Shown here: in pieces, positions 1 through 6,507 of the stretch
Layout of the letters: each line of letters opens with the position of its first letter
How positions within the stretch are numbered: position 1 is the first letter of the stretch
NCBI GenBank assembly: GCA_964539665.1
Contig: CAZIKB010000155.1
Coordinates: forward strand, 1 to 13,179
Direction: 5' to 3'
DNA: 13,179 nt
Origin: CAZIKB01 sp964539665
GTDB lineage: Bacteria > Zhuqueibacterota > Zhuqueibacteria > Oceanimicrobiales > Oceanimicrobiaceae
The notes under the pieces: model-generated
Told to the model about the DNA's origin: nothing
Seen by the model: the letters and a program-made list of their open reading frames with translations, nothing else
The model's database searches: none
Program-made: the position numbers and the translations under genes

Positions 1-478
1 CACGTGCCGGATTGTCCGGCTTGCCTATATTAGCTTTGCTTGGCGCACTCATAATGTCCTCGCATTCTTATGAAGTAGTTTGCAGGGGCATCAGTCGTTC
101 AAACCGCATGAGATCATCTTTGAAAAGTATCTGAACACTGAAGTTCCCAAAAGCCACGGCGGTTTCAATCGGTTAACAGCAATGTTAGATATTATTTATT
201 TTTATAGAAACCTTGCTTAATAAAGTTAATTGCAATAAAATGTTAAGTTAAAAATCGTTGCTCTAACATGCCCTAAATTTCAGCACCCCATGAGGATGCA
301 AAGAAGGTTTTCATCCACTAAGCCAGGCCAGTATCTGTTTACAGCCAGAATGACGTTAGCAGTATTCATGAAAAGGAAAACACTAAGTTTGCCCCTGTGG
401 AACCAGTGAATGATCAAAAATCATCATTAAAAAACCACATCCCAGAGAAGGAAATATCAGTGATTAAATATACAAATC
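1..478. other. Left-edge stretch with no gene I can assign
   Basis: I see no convincing complete gene here. Three weak signals exist. (1) A perfect 6-bp hairpin at 6-20 (GCCGGA, loop TTG, TCCGGC) without a T tract. (2) A minus-strand ATG at 52-50, preceded by GAGGA four bases upstream, opens a reading frame MSAPSKANIGKPDNPAR that runs off the left edge; it could be the first 17 codons of a gene lying mostly outside the window. (3) On the plus strand, frame 3 is open from the edge to a TGA at 132-134 and reads a hydrophobic stretch (GLPILALLGALIM), and another frame is open at 74-217. The last two overlap or oppose the minus-strand reading, so at most one can be real. From about 180 to 290 the sequence is AT-rich. 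A plus-strand open frame from 322 has no ribosome-binding site and runs antisense to the small antitoxin-like gene. Confidence 0.3.
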
Positions 479-649
479 CTATGCAACATGAATTTCAGGC
501 AGGGACTTGGGTTTCCCTTTATACATTTTGGTTTTATGGCGTTTTTGCATTTCTTTTAAAGATTGCTCTATTTGAATCCAATCATTTCTATTCTCAGCTT
601 CAATCTCTTTGCGAATTTTTCGAACTTCCGCGACTATCTTATCTCTCAT
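479..649 (-). CDS. Small putative antitoxin paired with PIN-domain toxin (56 aa)
   Basis: A 57-codon frame on the minus strand begins MRDKIVAEVRKIRKEIEAEN and ends KPKSLPEIHVA before TAG at 481-479. It starts 2 bp after the stop of the PIN-domain gene, with a good Shine-Dalgarno GAGGAG about 9 bases before its ATG. Short proteins starting M-R/N-D-x-I-V-x-E-V-R-x-I-R and directly following this PIN subfamily are a pattern I recall from many bacterial genomes, where they are presumed cognate antitoxins or partners. The sequence is highly charged and predicted helical, with no membrane segment. Toxin-first gene order is less usual for VapBC but common for this pair. The longer plus-strand frame at 397-651 is its antisense shadow. 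The family assignment is from memory; the antitoxin role is inference. Confidence 0.62.
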   Translation of the reverse strand: MRDKIVAEVRKIRKEIEAENRNDWIQIEQSLKEMQKRHKTKMYKGKPKSLPEIHVA

Positions 650-651
650 AA

Positions 652-1110
652 TTAATACTCCTCAATTAATTCTTCCGGAGTACATAAAAAAGGACTCCTG
701 ATACCGTTCTGATAATTGATTTCTTCTATTATTTTTCTCGGTCGAGCACCTACAATATGCACAAAATTCCAGCTCACCAAATAATCCATTCCCTGTTGTA
801 CAGATAATGCTAAATGTAATGCATCTAATCGAGATTTATCCGGTAAATCAAGTGCTTCAAAATACACTTTAGCCAATTTTAAAACTTCAGAATTTGCTTC
901 TAAATAACTAAATTTCTCTACAGTGCTTATCCTTTTTTGAGCAGCATCTTGATCCCCTCGTGCAATTTCTTCATACACAATTTCGGAAATATATGGAGTA
1001 AATCGGTCTAACTGATAATCCCACCATTCCCGGGTAACCTGCTGATGGCCAGCCGTAATTAAATCTCTACTCATTTGAGCGGTATAATAACTTATGATTG
1101 TTGTATTCAA
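652..1110 (-). CDS. PIN-domain (VapC-like) toxin, 5' end apparently eroded
   Basis: A PIN-fold protein of the type annotated as VapC-family toxin, expected to be a Mg-dependent ribonuclease. Recognisable family blocks are TTIISYYTAQMSRDLITAGHQQ (3-24), REWWD (27-31), SEIVYEEIARGD (42-53, with acidic E47/E48), LDALHLALS (95-103, with D96), SWNFVHI (113-119) and CTPEELIEEY at the C-terminus. The 5' end is odd. The only start near the expected N-terminus is a TTG at 1110-1108 with no Shine-Dalgarno, and an in-frame TAG lies at 1119-1117. The family usually begins about five residues earlier, with a strand ending in E-T-T whose acid belongs to the metal site; here that position reads N-T-T. The gene may therefore be non-functional, or it may start at M13. 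It sits 2 bp before the small antitoxin-like gene. Confidence 0.72.
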   Translation of the reverse strand: MNTTIISYYTAQMSRDLITAGHQQVTREWWDYQLDRFTPYISEIVYEEIARGDQDAAQKRISTVEKFSYLEANSEVLKLAKVYFEALDLPDKSRLDALHLALSVQQGMDYLVSWNFVHIVGARPRKIIEEINYQNGIRSPFLCTPEELIEEY

Positions 1111-1135
1111 GTCTGTCTAGTGAGCCTATTATTTT

Positions 1136-1157
1136 AATTAAAGTTATAACTTTAATT
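1136..1157. repeat. 22-bp perfect palindrome between divergent genes
   Basis: Positions 1136-1146 are the exact reverse complement of 1147-1157 (core AAAGTTATAACTTT), giving 22 bases of perfect dyad symmetry with no spacer. It lies 26 bp upstream of the PIN toxin start on the minus strand and at the left boundary of the duplicated permease leader on the plus strand. A spacerless AT-rich dyad in a divergent promoter region suits an operator for a dimeric regulator such as a toxin-antitoxin repressor. Chance or a repeat-boundary scar are alternatives. The matching place in the second leader (about 3970-3996) does not carry it. Confidence 0.45.
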
Positions 1158-1520
1158 GTCAAGTAAAAAATCGGCGTTGTACCTCTAATAAAACACCTGG
1201 CCCAAATATTTATATCCAATCCACATTTTTCTCGTAACCTTCTTCACTAAAATAAAGTCTAAATAATAACCATCAGAAAATTTCATTCACCGGAGAATTA
1301 TCATGCTCAAAAACTATTTGAAAATTGCCTTTCGAAATCTCTTTAAACACAAAGGCTATTCCTTTATCAATATAACCGGTCTGGCGATAGGCATCGCCTG
1401 CTGTGTGGTAGTCTTTCTTTATGTAACAGACGAATTAAGTTTTGATAAATATCATTCCGACCTGGATCGTATTTACCGGGTCGCTGGGAAGTATCAGTTA
1501 AAAACATCAAGCAGTGTTTC
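1154..1520 (+). repeat. Direct repeat copy A: permease leader plus first 73 codons
   Basis: This segment aligns with about 3990-4346. The coding parts, 1303-1520 and 4129-4346, align base for base without gaps. The leaders share blocks such as GTCAAGTAAAAAATCGG, CTAAAATAAAGTCT, CAGAAAATTTCATTCA and CGGAGAATTATC. Similarity stops sharply at 1520, where copy A continues into group II intron-like sequence and copy B continues into the intact permease gene. Most amino-acid differences are conservative (V/I, F/Y, S/G, D/N), so the copies look like diverged functional paralogues rather than a recent duplication. Confidence 0.85.
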
Positions 1521-1530
1521 GGTTGGTTAA
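1303..1530 (+). pseudogene. Truncated 5' fragment of MacB/FtsX-type ABC permease
   Basis: It encodes the cytoplasmic start and first transmembrane helix (about residues 20-42, SFINITGLAIGIACCVVVFLYV) of the same permease type as the intact 792-residue gene downstream. It then breaks at about codon 73 and reaches TAA at 1528-1530 after three unrelated codons. The ATG has a GGAG ribosome-binding site (CGGAGAATTATC) and its leader matches that of the intact gene, so it could still be transcribed and give a 75-residue single-span peptide. The remaining 720 or so codons of the family are missing. The break coincides with the end of a group II intron-like remnant on the opposite strand, which suggests an intron-associated deletion or rearrangement (inference). 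A functional small membrane peptide is possible but unsupported. Confidence 0.85.
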
Positions 1531-1690
1531 TTGCTTGAATATATACAACGTAATCCCAAAGTATCAAAGGCCAGTTTGGCAACACAATCAATAACGCGGG
1601 ACTGAGGCTCAAACTCCTCGGGCCATGAGCGGATTTGCAAGTATTCCAGGCTAAATCACGACTCACGCCTTGATGCCGAACCTCGGGACT
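1521..1690 (-). mobile_element. Group II intron-like 3' remnant, copy 1 (reverse transcriptase tail/domain IV)
   Basis: Read on the minus strand, the stretch gives degraded but recognisable peptide echoes in shifting frames: SRDLAWNTCKSAHGP, LSLSPALLIVLPN, FDTLGLRCIY, and finally a segment translating as IQAINQP. From memory, bacterial group II introns of one common type show this run (SRDLAWNTRKSAHGPW..SPAL..ALP..YFD.LGLPRLY...NRPN) immediately before domain V. The sequence ends against the truncated permease, where the domain V/VI structure would be expected but is absent. Frames are broken and no reverse transcriptase core remains, so this is a dead fragment. An alternative is an unrelated insertion-sequence tail; a covariance-model search or nucleotide comparison would decide. 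Confidence 0.5.
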
Positions 1691-1734
1691 GGTTCAACAT
1701 TCGAATCCTTTAAACTATAATTCCTTATGTTTTA

Positions 1735-2061
1735 TTACCTTATTAACCGCTCCTGGAGTAATTGTGGTAAATCTCTACGACCGTCTAAAATACAATGTAT
1801 GTAAATTTTTGTACCTAGAATTTGATAAATAATTCTATATGGTTTGTAATGGATCTCTTTGTAATCAAAAATGCCTATTCTTTCTAATTCAGGGGGGATA
1901 TGACCTCTATTGGGAAATGTGGACAACTTTTTACATGTTTCTTCTAGTTTGGCTAACAAGTTTTTAGCTTTAGTGATGGAATCAAAGTTTGAAACATAAT
2001 TATAAATTTCAGATAAATCTTCTTCTGCATCAGTAATAATATAGACACTATATTTTTTCAT
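1735..2061 (-). CDS. ParE/RelE-superfamily toxin
   Basis: A 108-residue toxin of the RelE/ParE superfamily ('plasmid stabilisation system' type). Visible hallmarks are the N-terminal strand and helix YSVYIITDAEEDLSEIYNYV (4-23), the loop LSTFPNRGHIPPEL (46-59), the central YKPYRIIYQI (72-81) and the C-terminal strand with HCILDGRRDLPQLL (89-102). Length and block order match the family. Such proteins either cleave mRNA at the ribosome (RelE) or poison gyrase (ParE); sequence alone does not settle which. The ATG overlaps the antitoxin stop by 4 bases (ATGA), implying translational coupling; its own ribosome-binding site is weak. The region is strongly AT-rich (a sampled line is about 22% GC), unlike the right half of the window, which suggests horizontal acquisition. 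Confidence 0.88.
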   Translation of the reverse strand: MKKYSVYIITDAEEDLSEIYNYVSNFDSITKAKNLLAKLEETCKKLSTFPNRGHIPPELERIGIFDYKEIHYKPYRIIYQILGTKIYIHCILDGRRDLPQLLQERLIR

Positions 2062-2339
2062 TTACTGTATTCTTTTATTCTTTTTCGAATATCAATAAAA
2101 GTTTGATCGATTGATTTTACTTTTCCATCTTTTAAGTTTTTATTACTCATGGCTAATATTTTTAGAAACGCAAGACTTTCTTGTGTTTGTTCATATAACT
2201 TTATATCCTGCAATATAACTTTCGCTTCACCATTTTGAGTAATGATTAAAGTTTTTTTATTAATTGAAACATCGCGAATTAGCTCAGATGCATGAGTTTT
2301 CAAATAACTTATAGGTTTAATCGCTTCACTTGGTCTCAT
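2058..2339 (-). CDS. Phd/YefM-family antitoxin
   Basis: A 93-residue antitoxin whose N-terminal part matches the Phd/YefM fold: a short RPSEAIKPISYLKTHASELI segment (2-21), the strand pair TLIITQNGEAKVILQD (30-45) and the LYEQTQESLAFLKIL helix (48-62). The lysine-rich C-terminal tail (63-93) is the part that would wrap and neutralise the toxin in this family. It precedes the toxin gene with a 4-bp ATGA overlap, the classic antitoxin-first order. The start has AAGGA seven bases upstream. As in other Phd systems, the antitoxin, alone or with toxin, probably represses its own promoter; a direct repeat lies upstream. Family assignment is confident; the exact partner specificity is inferred from adjacency. 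Confidence 0.87.
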   Translation of the reverse strand: MRPSEAIKPISYLKTHASELIRDVSINKKTLIITQNGEAKVILQDIKLYEQTQESLAFLKILAMSNKNLKDGKVKSIDQTFIDIRKRIKEYSK

Positions 2340-2382
2340 AATTCATTCCTTAAAAATAATCTTAAAATTAACAATCAACCAC

Positions 2383-2400
2383 AATATAGTCATAATATAG
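2383..2400. promoter_or_regulatory. Possible operator: AATATAG direct repeat upstream of antitoxin
   Basis: AATATAG occurs at 2383-2389 and again at 2394-2400, an 11-bp period of about one helical turn, 44-61 bp before the antitoxin start. This is where an autoregulatory binding site or promoter of the toxin-antitoxin pair would lie. AT richness makes chance likely, and no clear -10/-35 pair was identified. Confidence 0.25.
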
Positions 2401-2439
2401 GTCGTATGCAAGTTTTTTATGATGGATATTAATTGCGAA

Positions 2440-2550
2440 CCAGTATAGGGCAGTGCCTCTCGGCACTTCTCCTCCCACATTACCTGGCATACGGATAATA
2501 TACCAGGCCGGTTCGGTTGGTTAGTTGCTTGAACGTACAAACGTGGTAAA
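2440..2550 (-). mobile_element. Group II intron-like 3' end, copy 2 (domains V and VI)
   Basis: On the minus strand the order is a LPRLYVQATNQPN-encoding tail, then a domain V-like hairpin, then a domain VI-like hairpin. The first hairpin pairs 2500-2507 with 2483-2490 (CCTGGTAT with ATGCCAGG, one G-T pair) and is followed by TGTGGGAGGAG. The second is AGTGCC-GAGA-GGCACT (2467-2452), followed by GCCCTATACT. This resembles the 3' ends of bacterial group II introns of the type ACCGCC...GGUGGUGUGGGAGG, but the lower stem of domain V carries mismatches (AGGTAAT where AGGTGGT would pair), so it is probably inactive. No reverse transcriptase frame is attached. The match is from memory of intron architecture, with no search. 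Confidence 0.55.
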
Positions 2551-2659
2551 CACAGTGCGACGAAACTGCAAATTAAAAACAAACCTTTGAGAAAGCGTTG
2601 AATCTAACTGATTTAAAGATTGCGCTTCTTCGATTGCATGTGCTGTCTGGTCAGGATAC

Positions 2660-3843
2660 TCAATCGTATATTTTATAAATCAGACCATTTCCTGATGTCA
2701 ATATTTGCAGATACCCATTTCTCAAATAGATTTCCGAAACATGATGATTGTCCAGAGTAGTTTTAGTAATTGAGGTTTCAAAAAGTTGATTTCCTGCAAA
2801 GTCGTAAATTCGAAAAATTTTTTCATTGATCATACGTACTGCAAAAGTAACTATCATCATGTTGTCAGAAATACGCACTCTTATTGGAATACTGTACTGA
2901 CCTTTGTAGCCATACGGGACAATCGGCCACTTTTCAACCAGAGACTGTTTTTGGTCATCAAAAAGATAGATGAATTTATACCCATCCGAGTCATCATCTC
3001 CTGCCCGTGCAATTGCCAAAGCTCCTAAATATTTTCCGTCATCGCTAAATGCTACTGCACTATCTCCAGAAAATCTTACCTTGTATGATCTTAATTCTTC
3101 ACCATTTTTATTAAAAACCATAATCCTGCTGCCCCATGCTCCAATAGCGACTTTTTCTGAGCTTACCGCAAGTTGCAAATAACTTTTTATGCCAGATACT
3201 CTCCATAGTTCACGCCCATTACTATCGATTGCAATAAGTAAACTATCAGCACTAATAAAAAAAAACTTCGATCCGGTGAGGCGTATATTCTTCGAAAATC
3301 ATTAACCTCATAAGCCTCATTTATTGATCTAATTGAATTACCTGCACTGTTAAATAAAGTCAATGATTCTCCCGAAAAGTCCAATTCTGAAAATTGACGA
3401 ATGAACATTCCTGTGCCAGTTGGATATAGGTAAAAACTTTTTTCATTTTGCAATGAAAATAACTCATTCCCAATGTTATCATAAACGTGAATTTTATGTA
3501 TTTTCGGATATGAAGGGTGATCTGTTTCATCAATAATAATATAATCGGTTGACAGATGGATTACTCTTTCTAAGTCCTTTTTCAAGAATATTTCCTTACC
3601 ATTACTGAATGTAACTTTCTTACCGTCAGGGGATTTTGAGAAAAACTGTCCCTTATAAGCTCCAATACTCTTCGCTGTCTCATTAAACTTAAGAATATCA
3701 TCTTTACTGGATGATGGTTGAACGCTAATAAATAATTGTGCATTAATGGTTTGCGCTAAAATATTGTGGAAATGTGCAGTGACCACGAAAGCAGTAAAAA
3801 ATAGGTGAAAAAGGGATTTTCGAAATTTATCATTCATATTCAT
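2660..3843 (-). pseudogene. Secreted beta-propeller-like protein, split by a frameshift in an A9 tract
   Basis: Two adjacent frames (3843-3187 and 3178-2660) are one gene of about 394 codons. The first frame runs correctly to YASPDRS-F-F and then reads nonsense to TAA. One extra base in the A9 run at 3257-3265 (T9 on the coding strand) restores SADSLLIAIDSNGRELWRV, which joins directly to SYLQLAVSSEKVAIGAWG. The protein has an N-terminal signal peptide (hydrophobic 11-24, likely cut after about residue 30). It has repeated blade-like units: VYDNIGNELFS, LFNSAGNSI, AIDSNGRELW, VFNKNGEELRS, IYDFAGNQLFE and SPDGK/SDDGK turns. This is typical of WD40/PQQ-like propellers, with no catalytic signature seen. 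The ATG at 3843 follows AGAGGTG. Whether the frameshift is real, phase-variable or a sequencing error cannot be told here. It is divergent to the permease gene. Confidence 0.75.
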
Positions 3844-3891
3844 ATAACACCTCTTTTATTATTCGACTGCAGATTTTACTTACAAATTACT

Positions 3892-3944
3892 TCCCAATAA
3901 TAGGAAGAAATATCCATATTGGGATTATTCTTCTAATATTAGAA
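3892..3944. promoter_or_regulatory. Two dyads in the divergent intergenic region
   Basis: An 8-bp inverted repeat TCCCAATA (3892-3899) / TATTGGGA (3917-3924) is followed by a perfect 14-bp palindrome TTCTAATATTAGAA (3931-3944). They lie between the divergent beta-propeller gene (start 3843) and the permease gene (start 4129), outside the part shared with the truncated permease copy. They are plausible binding sites for a regulator of the propeller gene, or a transcript hairpin. No regulator gene is next to them. Confidence 0.35.
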
Positions 3945-3989
3945 AGTTTACTGGTCTAAGTGTTGCTTTAAATAAAATTATTTGACTTA

Positions 3990-4346
3990 AAATGTCAAGT
4001 AAAAAATCGGTGTTGTACTTTTAACACAATATATCATTCCCAAATAATCCACATTTTTAGTAACCTTCTTCGCTAAAATAAAGTCTTAATAATAACCACC
4101 AGAAAATTTCATTCAGCGGAGAATTATCATGCTCAAAAATTATTTGAAAATTGCTTTTCGAAATCTCTTTAAGCACAAAGGATATTCCTTTATCAATATA
4201 ACAGGTCTGGCAATAGGCATCGCATGCTGTGTGGTAATCTATCTTTATATAACAGACGAATTAGGTTATGATAAATATCATTCCAACCTGGATCGTATTT
4301 ATCGGGTCGCGGGGAAGTATCAGTCAAAAACATCAAGCAGCGCTTC
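3990..4346 (+). repeat. Direct repeat copy B: leader and start of intact permease
   Basis: This is the counterpart of the segment at 1154-1520, containing the 5' untranslated region and first 73 codons of the intact ABC permease. The two copies are in the same orientation about 2.8 kb apart. They enclose the toxin-antitoxin pair, the intron-like remnants and the beta-propeller gene. Homologous recombination between them would delete that block and leave one intact permease gene. Confidence 0.85.
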
Positions 4347-6507
4347 TGCAACTATTTGTGCGCCAGTCGGACAGGTATTACAAGATAATTTCCCACAGGT
4401 TGAAAAAGTAGCACAGGTTTTGCCCGTTTCCAGTGGTCTGGTAAAATACCAGGAAAACATGTTTTATGAAGGCAACCGAATGTATGCTAACACTGAACTG
4501 TTTAGTGTATTAACCATACCATTTCTTAAGGGCGACCCGACAACTGCACTCGACCGTCCCGCAACCATCGTGATATCCGAACGCATGGCCAAAAAATATT
4601 TTGGCACTGAAGAGCCAATCGGTAAAACTGTCAGCATTAATTCAAGAGAGTACGAGATTACTGGGATTGCAGCCAATAGTCCTGTAAATACGCATTTCAA
4701 ATATGATTTCATTCTATCATTAAAAACACTCGAAGGCCGATATCCTTTTTCCATGTGGTTTTTGGCGAATTTATACACCTATGTGAAACTCAAACCAAAT
4801 ATTAATATTGCAGCATTTTCTGAGCAGCTGGCACAGGTGGCCGAGACTCATGCAAAGCAAGACCTGGAGGAGGGTGATGTAATCACTTACTTCATACAAC
4901 CTGTGGCAGATATTCATTTGTATTCTCATTTACGAAATGAAAAAGAGCCGTCTGTTAATCCAATATATCTCTATATTTTTTCAGCAGTCGGGGCGCTGAT
5001 TTTACTGATTGCCAGCGTTAATTTCATGAATCTGACCACAGCCCGTTCAGCTAACCGAGCAAAGGAAGTGGGGATGCGAAAAGTAGTCGGCGCACAACGA
5101 CGACAATTGATTGAACAATTTTTGGGCGAATCTATTATCTTGTCTATTTTTGCACTCTTCGTTGCGTTCATAATGGTTTATCTTTCCATGCCATTATTCA
5201 ACAGTCTGACTGGCAAAGAATTTACATTCGTTCATCTAATTCAGCCGGCCATACTTTTCATATTTGTCGGCCTTGCTCTATTCGTTGGCATTATCTCAGG
5301 CAGTTATCCCGCCTTCTTTCTGTCGGCATTTAAGCCTATTAAAACCTTAAAGAGTTCTGTAAGTAGGCTATCTGGCGGAGCTGGGCTGCGAAAATTTCTG
5401 GTTGCCGGACAGTTTACAATTGCTATTATCCTGATGATTGGAACACTGGTCGTTTTCCAACAGCTCGATTTCATGAAAAATCAGCCGCTCGGTTTTGATA
5501 AACAACAGAAGCTTATCATTCCAATTCGAGGCGCGTTATCCATTGAAGATAATTATGCGTTTGTTAAAAATGAATTTTTGCAGCATTCCTCTATTAGTGG
5601 AGTCACTGTTTTTTCAAATGTATTCGGACGAAGTATAGACCGATGGGATACTAAATTAGTCGGTGGAGCGGATGAGCGCTATCACCCGATAAACTATCTC
5701 TATGCAGATGATGACTTCATATCAGAATATGATATCAAAATGTTGGCCGGAAGACAATTTGACAATAACTTGAGTACCGATATTAACGGTGCCTTTATCA
5801 TAAATATGAGTACGGTTAAAGAATTTGGCTGGAGTACTCCAACTGAGGCCATCGGCAAACGGATGCAGGGAATTGGTGATCCGGCAGTTATAATTGGCGT
5901 AATAGAGGATTTCCATTATCGCGGGCTGCAGTCTGTAATTGAACCGCTTATTTTACATTTCAGACCTTCAAGATTTAGTAATATCAGCCTTACCGTGAAT
6001 ACCGAAAACCTTAATGAAACCATTTCCTTTGTAAAAGAAAAATGGCAGGAACTGTTTGCCGGCAATCCGTTTGAGTATTCTTTTCTGGATGAAGATTTTG
6101 ATCGACAGTATCGCGCTGAAGATCAATTTGGTAAATTATTCAGTTCCCTGACATTTCTGGGGCTTTTCATTGCCTGTTTGGGTTTGTTGGGTCTCGCCTC
6201 CTTTACTGCGGAACAGCGAACAAAAGAAATCGGTATCCGCAAAGCGCTCGGAGCCTCAGTCACCAGTATCATTGCTCTGCTAACCAGTGAATTCGTGAAA
6301 TGGGTGGGAATGGGAACAATCATTGCCTGGCCGGTTGCGTTTTATGTTATGCAGAACTGGCTAACGAATTTTGCCTATCGTATTAGTCTGGGGTGGCTGC
6401 CGTTTGTAGCAGCAATCCTAGCGACCTTCATTGCGATGCTGACCGTGAGTTACCAGGCCATCAAAGCTGCGACGGCAAATCCGGTGGATGCGCTTAAATA
6501 TGAATAA
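4129..6507 (+). CDS. MacB/FtsX-type ABC transporter permease, 792 aa
   Basis: An inner-membrane permease with the two-module FtsX architecture common in Bacteroidota and relatives. TM1 is about 20-42. The periplasmic MacB-like core domain is about 45-280. The first FtsX module has TMs near 282-305 (YLYIFSAVGALILLIASVNFMNL), 335-358 and 376-405. TM5 is near 428-450. A second periplasmic domain spans about 455-675. The last three TMs lie near 683-705, 728-750 and 757-780. Coupling-type cytoplasmic motifs are visible: RSANRAKEVGMRKVVGAQ in the first half and EQRTKEIGIRKALGAS in the second. The end ANPVDALKYE is typical. The ATG follows GGAG (CGGAGAATTATC). Relatives act in peptide or lipoprotein export or mechanotransmission with a separate LolD/MacB-like ATPase; none is in the window, so the substrate is unknown. 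A 5' fragment of a paralogue lies upstream. Confidence 0.93.
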   Translation: MLKNYLKIAFRNLFKHKGYSFINITGLAIGIACCVVIYLYITDELGYDKYHSNLDRIYRVAGKYQSKTSSSASATICAPVGQVLQDNFPQVEKVAQVLPVSSGLVKYQENMFYEGNRMYANTELFSVLTIPFLKGDPTTALDRPATIVISERMAKKYFGTEEPIGKTVSINSREYEITGIAANSPVNTHFKYDFILSLKTLEGRYPFSMWFLANLYTYVKLKPNINIAAFSEQLAQVAETHAKQDLEEGDVITYFIQPVADIHLYSHLRNEKEPSVNPIYLYIFSAVGALILLIASVNFMNLTTARSANRAKEVGMRKVVGAQRRQLIEQFLGESIILSIFALFVAFIMVYLSMPLFNSLTGKEFTFVHLIQPAILFIFVGLALFVGIISGSYPAFFLSAFKPIKTLKSSVSRLSGGAGLRKFLVAGQFTIAIILMIGTLVVFQQLDFMKNQPLGFDKQQKLIIPIRGALSIEDNYAFVKNEFLQHSSISGVTVFSNVFGRSIDRWDTKLVGGADERYHPINYLYADDDFISEYDIKMLAGRQFDNNLSTDINGAFIINMSTVKEFGWSTPTEAIGKRMQGIGDPAVIIGVIEDFHYRGLQSVIEPLILHFRPSRFSNISLTVNTENLNETISFVKEKWQELFAGNPFEYSFLDEDFDRQYRAEDQFGKLFSSLTFLGLFIACLGLLGLASFTAEQRTKEIGIRKALGASVTSIIALLTSEFVKWVGMGTIIAWPVAFYVMQNWLTNFAYRISLGWLPFVAAILATFIAMLTVSYQAIKAATANPVDALKYE

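Larger units (their letters stand above)
2340..2659. other. Gene-free stretch between antitoxin and beta-propeller gene
   Basis: It contains the upstream region of the Phd-type antitoxin (about 2340-2405), the group II intron-like 3' end (about 2440-2550) and about 100 bases up to the stop of the beta-propeller gene. In that last part a minus-strand frame reads IEYPDQTAHAIEEAQSLNQL and a plus-strand frame is also open. Neither has a start or family I recognise, so I do not call a gene there. Confidence 0.5.

Noticed and set aside
397..651. 84-codon plus-strand frame beginning with GTG (open upstream to 322)
   Set aside because: No ribosome-binding site and no recognisable family, and its second half is the antisense of the well-placed 56-codon gene behind the PIN toxin. 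The first part reads like a plausible protein, so a decayed remnant cannot be excluded.
1367..1666. 99-codon minus-strand frame over the permease fragment
   Set aside because: Its sequence is a frame-shifted echo of a group II intron-like tail and then antisense of the permease fragment; it is not a gene.
2343..2582. 79-codon minus-strand frame
   Set aside because: It translates through the domain V/VI-like hairpins, so the structure explains the sequence better than a protein does.
3982..4010. TTGACT at 3982 as a -35 box for the permease
   Set aside because: No matching -10 element at a suitable distance, and the box is not kept in the duplicated leader.
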